From Saussurea involucrata (taxonomy: Eukaryota > Streptophyta > Magnoliopsida > Asterales > Asteraceae): a stretch of 64,000 bases of DNA. The position numbers and the translations under genes were made by a program. Positions 1-11,262 of the stretch are shown here, piece after piece. Below the pieces are notes generated by a model, which was given only the letters and a program-made list of their open reading frames with translations, did no database searches and had not been told where the DNA came from. The first letter of the stretch is position 1. Each line of letters starts with the position of its first letter. The stretch is from NCBI GenBank assembly GCA_033807775.1, contig CM066321.1, forward strand, positions 249,972,422 to 250,036,421. The letters run 5' to 3'.

Positions 1-282
1 GCCTCTGTGACTCAGTTCAATAAATTCAATGAAAAGTTCAAACAAATCACGTCTCATATTAAATAATGTCATTGTTTTGATCTTATGTTCAGATTGAAAA
101 ATCACTTCTCAAGTCCATATTGCTTACTCTCCACTAAAATTCAAACTCCAAAGTCAAAACCTAGAGAGATACAATCTGATCTTTCTACAAAATATAAAAT
201 GTATTTCAAGAATGCTAAGGCAAACTTGAAAAATTCTAACAATATTGGACCCATATGGATATGGGTACCTAAGTCTCTGTGA
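1..282 (+). pseudogene. E1 gag C-terminal end, partial, with in-frame stop
   Basis: The frame starting at base 1 encodes the end of a Gag protein. It runs into a TAA at 64-66, reopens, and ends at TGA 280-282 right after the tail motif W-V-P-K, which also closes the Gag-type proteins of E2, E5, E6 and E7. The capsid and zinc-knuckle parts are outside the window. The residues after the internal stop are lysine- and asparagine-rich, as expected for a Sirevirus Gag tail. The pol frame begins shortly after in the -1 frame. Confidence 0.75.
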
Positions 283-293
283 TTGTCTTATAG

Positions 294-2021
294 AAGCGGT
301 ATGTGCCAATTTGGTATCTTGACTCCGGATGCTCAAGGCACATGACTGGCGACAGAAGTTTACTATCCACGTACAAAGAAACACACGATGGTGGATCTGT
401 AACCTTTGGAGACAACAAGAAGGTACACATCAAAGGCTATGGAGTCATACAGAAGGAAAACGTATCTGTATACAAAGTTGCATATGTGAATGGCCTTAAA
501 CACAACCTACTCAGTGTAAGTCAACTCTGTGATACAAGATTTGATGTCTTGTTCAAAAGGACTTTCTGCTCTCTGCAAAGTGAAGACACAGGAATGGAAC
601 TTCTGCGAGCCAAAAGAAAAGGTGATCTGTATCTAATGAACTTTTGTTTAACAACCAAGGACAAAGTTTGCCTTGTAGCTTGCGAAAGTAAAGAAGCCTG
701 GTTATGGCATAACAGGTTCTGTCACTTGAACTTTCACACCTTGGATAAATTGGTCAAACTTGATCTAGTTAAAGGTTTGCCTAATGTTAAATTTAATAAG
801 GATCACTTGTGTTCTGCCTGTGAGATGGGAAAACTCGGAAGAGCTTCCCACAGAGGCAAAACAGATGTGTCGTGCACTAGGCCTCTGTACATGCTTCATG
901 TCGACCTCTACGGTCCTATTGCCATACAGAGCCTAGGTGGCAAGAAATATATACTTGTCTTAATTGATGAGTATTCGCGCTTCACATGGGTTGAATTTGT
1001 TCGAAAGAAATCGGATGTTCCAATCATCTTGATTAATCTAATGAAAAGAATCCAAGTTCTTTATGAATGCAGAATACAGAAGTTAAGAAGTGACAATGGC
1101 ACAGAATTCAAAAACTCTGTCATTGAAGCCTATCTTTCTACAGAAGGAATATCACAGAACTTCTCTGCCGCACGCACTCCACAGCAGAATGGCGTAGTCG
1201 AAAGGAAGAATCGAACGCTCGTGGAGGCCGAAAGAACTATGCTATCAGCATACGGATTACCGATGAACTTTTGGGCAGAAGCAATTTCTACCGCTTGTTA
1301 TACACAGAATCGGTCAACCATTGTGAAAAGACACACCAAGACTCCTTACGAACTGATCAACAAAAGGCGGCCAAACATCAAGTTTTTCCATGTGTTTGGA
1401 TGTAAATGCTTTGTTTTAAACGACCGAGATTCAAGAGGAAAGTTTGAAGTAAAAGCTGACGAAGGAAAATTCATTGGATACTCTGCCACTTCCAAAGCCT
1501 ACAGAGTATACCTTACAAGATCTCGCAAAATCTTAGAAAGTATCAATGTTTCTTTTGATGATTCTTTCCAAATGACTTCTGAGCAAATCCGTTCAGAACT
1601 CGAACTTAAAAGAGAAACCTCTGGCATCTCGCAAACGAAAGAAGACTTGAATCTTCTATTTTTAGAGATGTTCCACGATGACATTAATCCTTTTGTTGGA
1701 ACCATCAGAGTTTCTGAAGAACCATCTTCTGTTGGACAAAATCCTACAGGTATGACTCTAACTGGTCCAAATAATGCTTCATCTTCTTCTATAAATACTA
1801 CAGATGCAAATGCCGAAGAAGAAAATGCAGAAGATGAAACATCAAGAAAAACGACCACAGAAGCTGCTGAAAAACAAACTCCACAATCCACAGAAGAACC
1901 AATTACAGAGGTAATTGAGGACCAAGACTATACGTCCTCAGAGGAACAAACTCCACCACCACTCATACCAATCATTCCACAAATGGTAGAATCTTCTACC
2001 AAGGTAAGAAGAACGACATAG
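294..2021 (+). pseudogene. E1 pol, first part: protease, GAG-pre-integrase and integrase, ending at an in-frame TAG
   Basis: The frame opens at 294 after a TAG at 291-293. Numbering residues from the GTG at 303, the aspartic protease motif D-S-G is at 7-9. The HHCC zinc-binding pre-integrase domain has H136, H141, C170 and C173. The integrase core has the D,D,E triad at about D201 (in V-D-L-Y-G-P), D264 (S-D-N-G-T-E-F) and E300 (N-G-V-V-E-R). A serine/threonine/glutamate-rich linker of about 130 residues follows. Translation stops at TAG 2019-2021, but the same frame continues straight into the RT at 2022. The TAG is therefore a point nonsense mutation inside a once-continuous pol, plausibly C-to-T in a CAG codon. 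No ATG begins this frame; pol must be reached from gag by frameshifting, readthrough or splicing. Confidence 0.88.
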
Positions 2022-3740
2022 GCTATACAAGAAGAATATCCACAAGAAGCTTCTGAAGAAAGGTTCGATGACATTGATGACCATCTTCCTCGCACCAATC
2101 AGTGGACAAAAAGCCATCCTCCAAGCCAAATAATCGGAGAACCTTCTGACTCAGTAAAAACCAGGTCTGCCACTGCTAATTTTTGTTTCTTTACAAATTT
2201 TATTAGTGTGATAGAACCAAAGAAGATTTCTGAAGCACTAGATGACCCAAACTGGGTAGACGCCATGCAAGAAGAACTTCTGCAGTTTGAGCGTAACAGA
2301 GTATGGACTTTAGTACCTCTGCCACGAGGGAAACAGGCCATTGGGACTAAGTGGGTCTACAGAAATAAGAAGGATGAAGATGGAGTGGTCATCAGAAACA
2401 AAGCACGATTGGTGGCCAAGGGATATAGACAAGAAGAAGGCATAGACTACGATGAGACTTTTGCTCCTATCGCACGGCTCGAAGCAATAAGAATATTCTT
2501 AGCCTTCGCAGCCCACAGAGGTTTTAAAGTCTATCAGATGGACGTAAAATCAGCTTTTCTCAACGGTGAAATCCAAGAAGAGGTTTACGTAAATCAGCCA
2601 CCAGGGTTTGAAAGCTCAAAGTTCCCAAGGCATGTATACTACCTTGAAAAGGCTCTGTACGGACTGAAACAGGCTCCAAGAGCATGGTACGAACGACTTT
2701 CTACCTTTCTTCTAGTAAATGGCTACGACAGAGGTACAACAGATACTACCTTATTCTATAAACGTAAAAACAGTGAAATAATGCTTGTACAAATCTATGT
2801 GGACGACATAATTTTTGGGTCTACTAATACAGAAGAGTGCAAAAGTTTTGAAAAACTCATGCAGAGTGAGTTTGAAATGAGTATGATGGGAGAATTAACA
2901 TTTTTCCTCGGACTCCAAGTCGAACAAACATCAGAGGGAATTTTTATAAATCAGGCCAAATATGTCTCTGACATTCTTTTCAAGTATAGCCTCTCTGATA
3001 CCTCTGCAATGAAAACTCCAATGGCCACTGGAAATAAGTTATCCTTAGATCCAGATGGCATCTCTGTAGAATGCACTCTCTACAGAGGCATGATTGGATC
3101 TCTGTTATACTTAACTGCAAGCAGACCTGACATTATGCATGCCACACGTCTTTTTGCACGTTATCAAGCTAATCCAAAGAAATCACACTATGATGCTGTG
3201 AAAAGAATCTTTAGATATCTAAAGGGGACCAAAAATCTCGGTCTCTGGTATCCACAGAACTCTGGTTTTAGTCTTAAAGCTTATACAGATTCAGACTATG
3301 GAGGATGCATGCTCGACAGAAAGAGTACCTCTGGGAGTTGTCAATTCCTAGGTGGTAAACTAGTCAGTTGGACCTCCAAAAAGCAAAATTGTGTCTCAAC
3401 ATCCACTGCAGAAGCTGAATATGTTGCTGCTGCTAGCTGTTGTTCTCAGATTCTATGGATGAAGACTCAGCTAAAAGACTACGGCCACATCCTATTCAAA
3501 ATACCTATCTTCTGTGATTCCAAGAGTGCCATTGCTATCTCTGCCAATCCTGTGCAACACTCAAAAACCAAACATATCGATATAAGGTACCATTTATTGA
3601 AACATCATGTTGAATACGATACAATCGAGATGCATTTCGTGCCCACAGAATACCAACTCGCGGACTTATTCACCAAAGCTTTAGACGAGAAAAGATTCAA
3701 TTTCTTGGTGGGTAAGTTAGGAATGATCAATATGACGTAA
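2022..3740 (+). pseudogene. E1 pol, second part: reverse transcriptase and RNase H
   Basis: This is the same frame as the upstream integrase, separated only by the TAG at 2019-2021. The frame is open from 2022; the first ATG is at 2208. Counting from that Met, RT motif A (D-V-K-S-A-F) has its aspartate at 112 and the catalytic Y-V-D-D is at 197-200. The RNase H domain follows with T-D-S-D-Y-G-G, the acidic A-E-A-E-Y stretch and a C-D-S-K-S motif, and the protein ends shortly after the conserved D-L-F-T-K-A-L. All catalytic residues I can recognise are present, so this half reads as intact and only the upstream nonsense codon breaks the polyprotein. Confidence 0.88.
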
Positions 3741-5150
3741 AAATCCTTTGTAAGTATAGCTTTATCTTCTGTAAATATGTATATATTTCTAATTATTTTT
3801 GCTTTAATTAATTTATTTCTGTATGTAAGTTCTCAATCTTAAATAGTTCTTAAAATCACAGAGCTTCTGTAAGTCTACTCAGAACCTCTGACAACCCCTA
3901 CAGAACCTCTGGAAAATATGACCTATGTTCTATGCAAAACTTATCATTCTTTGATCCAAGCATAGGTCAAGGGGGAGCAAAAGGAAAATTCCTGATCTAC
4001 AGAGGTGATTAGATCAAGGGGGAGCAAAAAGGGATCCTGAAATGATCTACAGAGGTAAAACTTTCAAGGGAAAGCCAAAGAAGAATGTCAATGAATCTAT
4101 ATCGACAGAAGTCAGACATCACTGCCGAGAAAAGAAGAACCAAAAGGTATGTCTCTCGCACAAAAGGTTTTTGAAAACAGTTTTCTAGGACACAAATTGT
4201 CAAATATGTCCTAAATATACTGTGGATAACATTTCAAAAATCAAAAGATCAAAAAGTTTCATAAAATTTGAGTTATGAGAAATTTAAGGTCATAGAGCTT
4301 CTGCTGAGCTCAACAGAAGCTCTGCCAGAAATATGCTCTGAGATCGCAACTTTAACCTCTATCGATCTTTTGGAATGTTATCTCGGAAACCAAACAGACT
4401 CACCATGACCTTCTCGAACAAAACTTTTTCCATAACAATTTTTTCGGACACCAACTTTCAAATATGTCCGAAAAATATCTCTTAAAACATATCAAAAATT
4501 GGATGATCAGAAAAGTTAATAGAATTTTCGTTATGAGATTTTTTCCCTCATAGAGCTTCTGCTGGCCCTCCCAGAGCTTCTGCAAGTTCCAACAGAGCCA
4601 CAAAACCTCTGCGAGTAAAAACCCTTAACCAAAAATCCTATTTGATCCTCTCCAATGCCTTTACAAAACGTTTTGGTTAAAAAGGAACCCCACAGAAGTC
4701 ATGATAACAATGAGATATATGAGAAAGGGATACACATCAAAGATTTTCAAAATCACAGAACCTCTGTAAACTACAGAAGTTCTGTCAATCTGTTACTTGG
4801 GCATTTCTGTAGTAATAACGGTTACTTTTACTGAGAGTGAATTACATGTGGCTAAGAATAACCCCACGCGCCTAGCATTAATGGGCCGCGCACGACGTCC
4901 TGTCATCCTCTGACATGGCCTACGTGTCCCATTTTCATTGGGCGTACATGGAACGTTTTCTGTGGAAAGTTGAACCCGCCGTTCTAACTTGAGTTCAGAT
5001 TCCAAATTTTAATCCATTACCATATATTTTACTCTTTCGAATTCTACCGTTTTACCCTCCTATAAAAACCAAGCTTACCCTCTCATAAACTTTTTACAAA
5101 CTCTCATTCTTCTCCGGCAAAACCTGCAAATTTCTTATTCTCAGTACCAA
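3741..5150 (+). other. E1 spacer between pol and aORF, with extra PPT-like motifs and a promoter-like end
   Basis: No long coding frame is visible. Two polypurine-tract-like AGGGGGAGC motifs (about 3968-3976 and 4017-4025) resemble the true tract before the LTR; multiple such tracts are a reported Sirevirus feature. The stretch is crowded with CAGAG/CTCTG and CAGAAG/CTTCTG words in both orientations. Its last 350 bp differ: they are GC-richer and look like a promoter (next entry). Confidence 0.7.
4790..5150 (+). promoter_or_regulatory. Candidate internal promoter of the E1 aORF
   Basis: A plant-type TATA box (TATAAAAA, 5061-5068) lies 90 bp before the aORF ATG. Upstream at 4921-4928 is TACGTGTC, a G-box/ABRE-like site, in a GC-rich stretch that contrasts with the AT-rich surroundings. 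The region between TATA and ATG is pyrimidine-rich like a plant 5' UTR. The aORF of E6 has the same layout (TATA 51991-52000, CACGTG 52123-52128). Promoter function is inferred. Confidence 0.45.
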
Positions 5151-8100
5151 ATGGCTTCATCTTCTCAAGCTATCTCCCCTGCACACTCTCCGACGACCTC
5201 ACCAGAACATTCACCTGCTCATTCTGAACATTCAGAAAACCCCAACCCTGCCCAAAACATTGAACTAGAAGATTCCGGTGATTCAGCAGACTTTGCTCCA
5301 ACCACACATCTTCAAAACTTCATAGCAAAGGATCATTTCGAAAAAGTACTACCAATCAAATCCAACAATTGCTATTTAGTCCCCTCACCCACTGCTTTCG
5401 GCGAAGCCCATGCCATTCTTCTAAACATAATGGAAAATCATATCCTCTTCCCTTTACTCTCAAGAACCCCAAAGAAAATTCCAGTAAGATATCTGAACCA
5501 GTTTTGGCAAAGTTGCCGATTTGATAAAGATGATTCTATTATCAAAGGATACATTTCAAAACCCGACAAATCTGAGCATCTGGAAATCAAGCTCAATAGA
5601 ACAATGTTCTCACTTGAATTCAACCTACCAACAAGGGGTCTTCTTGGATTAAAGAAGTACGCAGAGCAACCAACAGACGACGAGATCTGTCGTTTCCTAG
5701 AAATGCTTGGGTACAACACACCACTGAGGAAGAGAAATGACTTCCGCAGAGGCAGATTACCACCTCTGTGGAACACCTTGTTCTCAATTCTTAACAGATG
5801 CCTGACAGGGAAGATAGGCAGTATTGACCAGAGCTCACATCAGATATTAACCATCATGTATGGGGTTTACTATGATCTCCCACTGGATTACGCGACCATA
5901 ATGATGCAAGAGATCATTAATACCATCGACAGAAATAACAACACAAGAAGGGTCAAAGAGAACGATCCTAAGTTTCTACCACCTCTGCAATTCCAAAGAA
6001 TACTGGGAGACTTGTTCGAACCTCTGTTGCTAATACAGAAATGGCCAATGGAATGGCCAATTCCCAAACAGTTCCCAATGAGCAAAAATATTCCCACTGA
6101 TCATGTAGATGGCTACACACACTGCAGACCTTTGTCAAAGAAACTTCTGAAGTATGCCAAGAATAAAACCCTTAAGAAATAGTATATACGCGATCATAGA
6201 ACTCCTAAACCGAGTCCTATGACACCCTCGCGTTTAGGTGTCCCCCTAGGAACAATGATTGCAGAACCTCTTTCCACTCAAGAAGAAAAAGATAACAAAT
6301 TAGCAAAACACATGGCTATTCAACTTAGCTTCATAGCCAAACGTGCAGAGCTCATGGGAAAGAAGTCCTCTTCAAAATCTTATGCTTCTACTCCAAAATC
6401 AAAAAGGAGGAAAACTGCAGAAGGCACCTCTACAAGCGCTACAGAAGATCAACCTTCACCTCCTCATGCCACAGAAATTGGCTCCTCTGCTCCTCCCTCT
6501 TCTCCAAAGCAGACGAAGAAAAGAAAATCAAAAACCACAGAGGAAGGGGCACCAAAACCTAAGAGGAGGAAAACCAAAAAGAAGCATGGTAAATCACTTG
6601 AGAAATTGGTTACCATAGAAGAGGAAGCAGTCGAAGAAGAAAGAACTGCAGAAGAAGAAGATGCAGAAGAAGAAATGACAGAAGAGGGATATCAATCGCC
6701 CCATCAATCCCCAGATCGATTTGCTCACCAAGGAAACATTAACGATTTCCTATAGACCCCCGACATTGCCAACACTTTAAATACAGCAGGGTGGACGGCA
6801 CAACCTCTCGACCACCATTCCCCAGAAGAACAATACTTCTCTATTTCCGGCATTGACACACATCTGCAAGAAGATGATCAAACACCCAGAGATCAATCAG
6901 CTGAGACACCTATTATTCTACAGAACCCCTTCATTCAGCAAGGATTGGATGTTCACAGAAGGAGTCCAAGCCCAGCTTCAGAAGAAATAGGACAAACAGA
7001 AGCTCAGTGGAATAGAGATGAAGTAACAGAGACAAGAATGGAGGTCTCAGAGATAGATTCAGACGAAGAAGAAGCTGTATGGATACGAAAAGGTCTCTAT
7101 CATCCACATGTCATGAAGTTATACGACTCTCATCAAATGTATGACTTCTTAGGCACAGAGCAAAGAACTTCAACAGAGGATAGGGTAGAAACATCTAGAG
7201 GAAAAGAAAATGTAAAAGAAAAAGATGCCGAAGATGAAGAAGGCACACATCCCTCACCCCCTCCCAGTGCAACCCACACATCTAACTCCGCAGGTCTAGC
7301 TGCAGAAAGATTTATTGAAATAGAGCAGCACAGCTCGATCCAAACCCAACCCAACCAGCCAGAAGTCACTCTTTCGACTTATGCGCCCACAAAAACCGGG
7401 GAATCCATTCCTAGGGAGTCTCCTCAAAGAGACTCACCTATAGTTCGTGATCAATCGCCCCAGATCACAACAGAACACCCTACAGAGGAATTCGTTTCCT
7501 CTACCACACACACTCAACTAGGACCAACACTTCTTTCAGAGAGAAGTAGTGAGCACAAAGACGAAGAGACTCTAGACAAGTCTCCGAGTCAACAGAAGAA
7601 CATTCTGACACCCACCTCTGGAGTGGGATTGGACACTGTTCTTCACAGAACTTCTGTAGAGATTGAAACTCAGGTTTCTTCTCGAAGATCAGATGGAAAT
7701 CCTTCCACCCCCAACGTACAAACAAGGGTGAACGAAGGTGTCCCAGGAGCAGGGACTCACTCTGGAGACGAATGTGTTCCTCCAGAGGTTACACCAGGAA
7801 CACAAGTATCAAGGGATGAGTTCCAAACCCTTGTCACCTCTGTGAACCAAACCACGAAAGAGTTGCAAAGCTCTTTCACATCTTTTGCAGAGAAAACATC
7901 AACGGCCTTGCTGAATCTGAACACCAAAATGGACAATCTGTCCACAGAGGTGAAAACAGCCATCACAGAGATGAAATCTTCTGCGCAAACAATTGCAACA
8001 ACTACAGCCACTTCTGCTGCTAAAGATTTTGGAATTACCGCAACTTCTGCATTCAAGGAATCAGTAAAACATTTCCTTGAACAAATGAACAAGCAATCCA

Positions 8101-10205
8101 ACAAATCACAGAGCATCACACCCGCAGATCTACAGAAGGCTCTGCAAAACGTTCAAGCAGAAGCAATGCGCAACACAATACTGATGCAGCCTAAAGACTA
8201 CATGACCAGAGCACAGCTAACAGAGCTCGGCCAAAATGTCATAAACCAGATTACTGAAGTCATTGTCTCCTTCACTACTGCAAATGCCAACTACGTCAAA
8301 GAGTTCAGAAAAAGTGTCGGCAGAATGCGCTTCAACACAGAAGCAGAGCTTGCAACTCTTTTCGGCCTCTGTGATGATGTATGTGCGAAGTTGATGGCCG
8401 CAGTAGCAGAACTACCAAAGAAACCCAAAGCTTCCTGCAGAGCAGAGGGTACTTCTGATAAAAGTCAGGATGATTCTGATGATGACCATCCTAGTCCATC
8501 AGATAATCCTGAGGGGGAGAATATAAGGGAGAAAGCAACGACCAGAGGAATACAAGCTCCACCAATCGCAGCAGAACCAATCAGTCAATCCCCTCCAGAA
8601 CAAACCCAAGATCAACAACAAAATCAACAGACCACAGAGACAACACCCATCTCTGTGGAATCAACTCCTGAAGAAACCAATATTCCAGAAGCTGATCAGC
8701 ATACCACAGAGGCAACAACCACCCCTGTGGTAATCAACTTGGAAAAGAGTCCTTCAACAAAATCAACAGAAAAACCCCAAACCATACCAAGAAGAAAGTC
8801 GATTGCCACCAAACCAAAAAGAGCAACGACCTCTGCGACCTCTGCTTCTTCTATTCTGAGAAAGATGCACAATACAATGTCTGATCGAATGTCGCAGAGA
8901 GAAGAAGAAAGGCACAGGTTCACATTAGCTTTCAAAATGGCAAGAAGATTCGATATCCAATCTTCACCAACAGAAATAGAGCTCACAGAAGAAGTCACCA
9001 AAGAACCTCCAACAGAGGTTACAGAGCAACTCAAGCCAACAGAACCATCGCCACAAAAGTCCTCTAAAACACAAGTGTCAAAACCTACAGAGGCAACCAT
9101 CAAGCCAACAGAAGCACCAACCTCCAAACCTACAGAAGAAACAGGTTATGCACCTCCAAAAGCCAAAGACAAGGGCAAAGCAATACTGACAGAAGAGCCC
9201 AAGAAAAAGAAATCATTGCCCAAGCCTACAGAGAAATTGATGAAGAGCGCCTTTGATGCCTTCCAAACTCCAAAGCCTGAAGAAGTTGATTGGGCATATG
9301 GATTAAAGCCTCTGACAGACATTCCTCTAACTGGCAGAGCTGCAGAAATTGTTCAAAATATGGAGAGTCTCAGAAGACAAGTACCACAACCTGGTCCAAC
9401 ACTCGAAGAGATGGAAGAAGTGGTATACAAATACCTCTATAAACAAACCTTTCAGACCAATCATCCAACAGATCATGTGACAGATTCAAGGATCAGAGAA
9501 GAATTTGAGAACATCTTCACAAGGACAAAGCCAAGAACCAAAGCAGATGTCTTCTCAATCCACAAGATCAAAAAGGTAATCTTCTGCAAGTTCTCCTTTA
9601 CAAGAACCTATCCAAGGGTCAGGTACAATCTTTACAAAGTCAGAAGAGAAGACAATTCAGAAACCACCTTCGCTGATGCTGACCTAAGAAATATCAATCC
9701 TTATGATCTACCTGACCTTCTGCAATGGACAAAGGACAACTACAACACAGAGGCAAACACCAGAGCCTATCAAGTATTAAGAAAAGCAATGAGGGAAAAG
9801 CTTCTGATCTTTAGTATGATAGATTTTCAACTGGGAAAGGATCTTGGTCTCAAACATCTAAATTTACGACCACCAGAAGATCGCTGCCCACCCAACGCCG
9901 TGCCCAACTCTATCATTACAGAACCAAGATTCGGGTTAGTATTTCAAAACCCACAAGGCGAAATCAAACTATTTGTGTGCATAGATTGTCAGAAGTACGC
10001 AACTAGTACTCTGAACAAATTCAGAGCAAGCCTTGTAAAATACAGAGGTACAGAGAAAATGGATAGAGATGTTGCAAATACTTTCATCGGAGAGATTGAT
10101 GCCACAATCCGCCTAAGAGAACTCTGCATCAGTTTCTACAAAGAGATCAGAAGAATCGGAAGAGACAACAGAAGCTACAACGATTTCAAAGATGCCAAAA
10201 TCTGA
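5151..10205 (+). pseudogene. E1 additional ORF (aORF, often labelled env-like), two in-frame TAG stops
   Basis: One frame runs from ATG 5151 to TGA 10203-10205 (1,685 codons) interrupted only by TAG at 6180-6182 and 6753-6755. The first 343 residues begin with a serine/proline/histidine-rich tail and continue as a folded-looking domain of unknown function. The middle is acidic and low-complexity with two basic clusters resembling nuclear localisation signals (K-R-R-K type). Later come predicted helical or coiled segments, a proline/threonine/glutamate-rich stretch, and a C-terminal globular domain that matches the aORF of E6 (shared I-D-F-Q-L-G). I see no signal peptide and no convincing membrane segment, so an envelope role is not supported. 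Its function is unknown. It may have its own promoter. Confidence 0.75.
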
Positions 10206-10390
10206 TTCTCAAACCTCAAATCTCTGCAAACCAAGTCAAAAGTTTATCTTTCATTGTACTCAAATGTAAAATGCCTCTGGCATATTTCTGAATGAAAGAA
10301 CTTTCGAGGTATTGTTTAACCTCTGTCTTATCTAACTTAGCCTAACTAAACTCAAGTTAATTTTTTATTTTTCACAACTTAGGGGGAGAT
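10206..10390 (+). other. E1 3' untranslated spacer and polypurine tract
   Basis: A short AT-rich stretch after the aORF stop ends in the purine run AGGGGGAGAT (10381-10390), which directly abuts the LTR start TGTTAG. This is the priming site for plus-strand DNA synthesis. E5 and E6 carry the same AGGGGGAGAT tract. Confidence 0.85.
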
Positions 10391-11250
10391 TGTTAGCTTC
10401 AATCTTCCTAATCATAGAAGTATTTAGAAGTAGTGAAAAATAGGCTAAGTGAAGAAAGCCTCTTACAGAGGCTCTGCCGAACTTACCGAGAGATCAAGGT
10501 CAAGAAGCTACAGAAGCTAAAGAGGCGCCCTACAGAAGCTCTGTCATACGCGCAAAGAAGACCAAAGACTCGGAATCTGGTGAAGACTGCTCTTCTAAGG
10601 ACCAAACCGCAGAACCTCTGTGGCACTTCACAGAGCCTATGCGGTCTTCAACAAAGACTTAAAAGATATTTATAATATCTTGCTACTGTTACAGGACCTG
10701 TTCATCAACTTGCATGGTAGCATACCCTGTCCAACTGCAACGTGTCAAACCTCTGGTTGGATTCAATAGGGCTTAGTACATAATAGACGTCTGCTGCATT
10801 AAATGCAATACAGCACGTCCAACTGTTCATGTCATCCGTCCAACTATTCATACTGTCCTTTGTGAATAGTAGCATATGCTTTATGGTCCCCTTAGAGTAG
10901 TATATAAGGAAGACTCATGTTGAGTTCTTCCTATCTATCTATCCATCGATCGATCAATCGAACAATCGAAACAAGAATTCAAGAGAGAAAAACATCACAA
11001 TAACACATAGCTTTAAACACTTTGAGAGTCATATCTGTTTTAAAAGCTTTGCTTACTCACTGTTCTTGAATCTGTTCTTAATATATATATTCAGTAAACT
11101 TTGAGATATTATTTCCTGTTCACTGTTTATTTATATTATGTTCTAAATCTATCAATCATATCTGTTAGTTATTCAAATACGCTTCCGCATCAAACATAAA
11201 TTCGAACTAATAGATCTGACAATCTTGTATAAGCAAAACGGGAACCAACA
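10391..11250 (+). repeat. E1 3' LTR (860 bp)
   Basis: It starts TGTTAGCTTC after the polypurine tract and ends ACCAACA, so the termini form a short TGTT/AACA inverted repeat. A TATA box (TATATAAG) lies at 10901-10908, followed by a simple ATCGATC-rich run (about 10931-10970). Paired CAGAG/CTCTG words are frequent in the first 250 bp. The right boundary is fixed by the point where E2 reverse transcriptase coding resumes on the other strand. Confidence 0.85.
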
Positions 11251-11262
11251 GACATGATTAGA

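Larger units (their letters stand above)
1..11250 (+). mobile_element. E1: Sirevirus-like Ty1/Copia retrotransposon, 5' side cut by window edge
   Basis: Order on the plus strand is gag tail, protease-integrase, RT-RNase H, a long spacer, an additional ORF, a polypurine tract and a 3' LTR. This is the arrangement of Sireviruses (Maximus/SIRE lineage). The 5' LTR, leader and most of gag lie left of the window. The right end ...CCAACA at 11250 abuts a reverse transcriptase coding sequence on the other strand (E2), so E1 jumped into E2. The expected 5-bp target duplication on the right is GACAT (11251-11255); its partner is outside the window. In-frame stops at 64-66 (gag), 2019-2021 (pol), 6180-6182 and 6753-6755 (aORF) make this copy non-functional as read, although I see no frameshift. 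Confidence 0.9.

Noticed and set aside
5151..6182. Independent 343-aa gene
   Set aside because: The same frame continues after a TAG at 6180 and matches the N-terminal part of the E6 aORF.
5151..10205. Retroviral envelope gene
   Set aside because: No signal peptide or membrane anchor is visible; only position resembles env.
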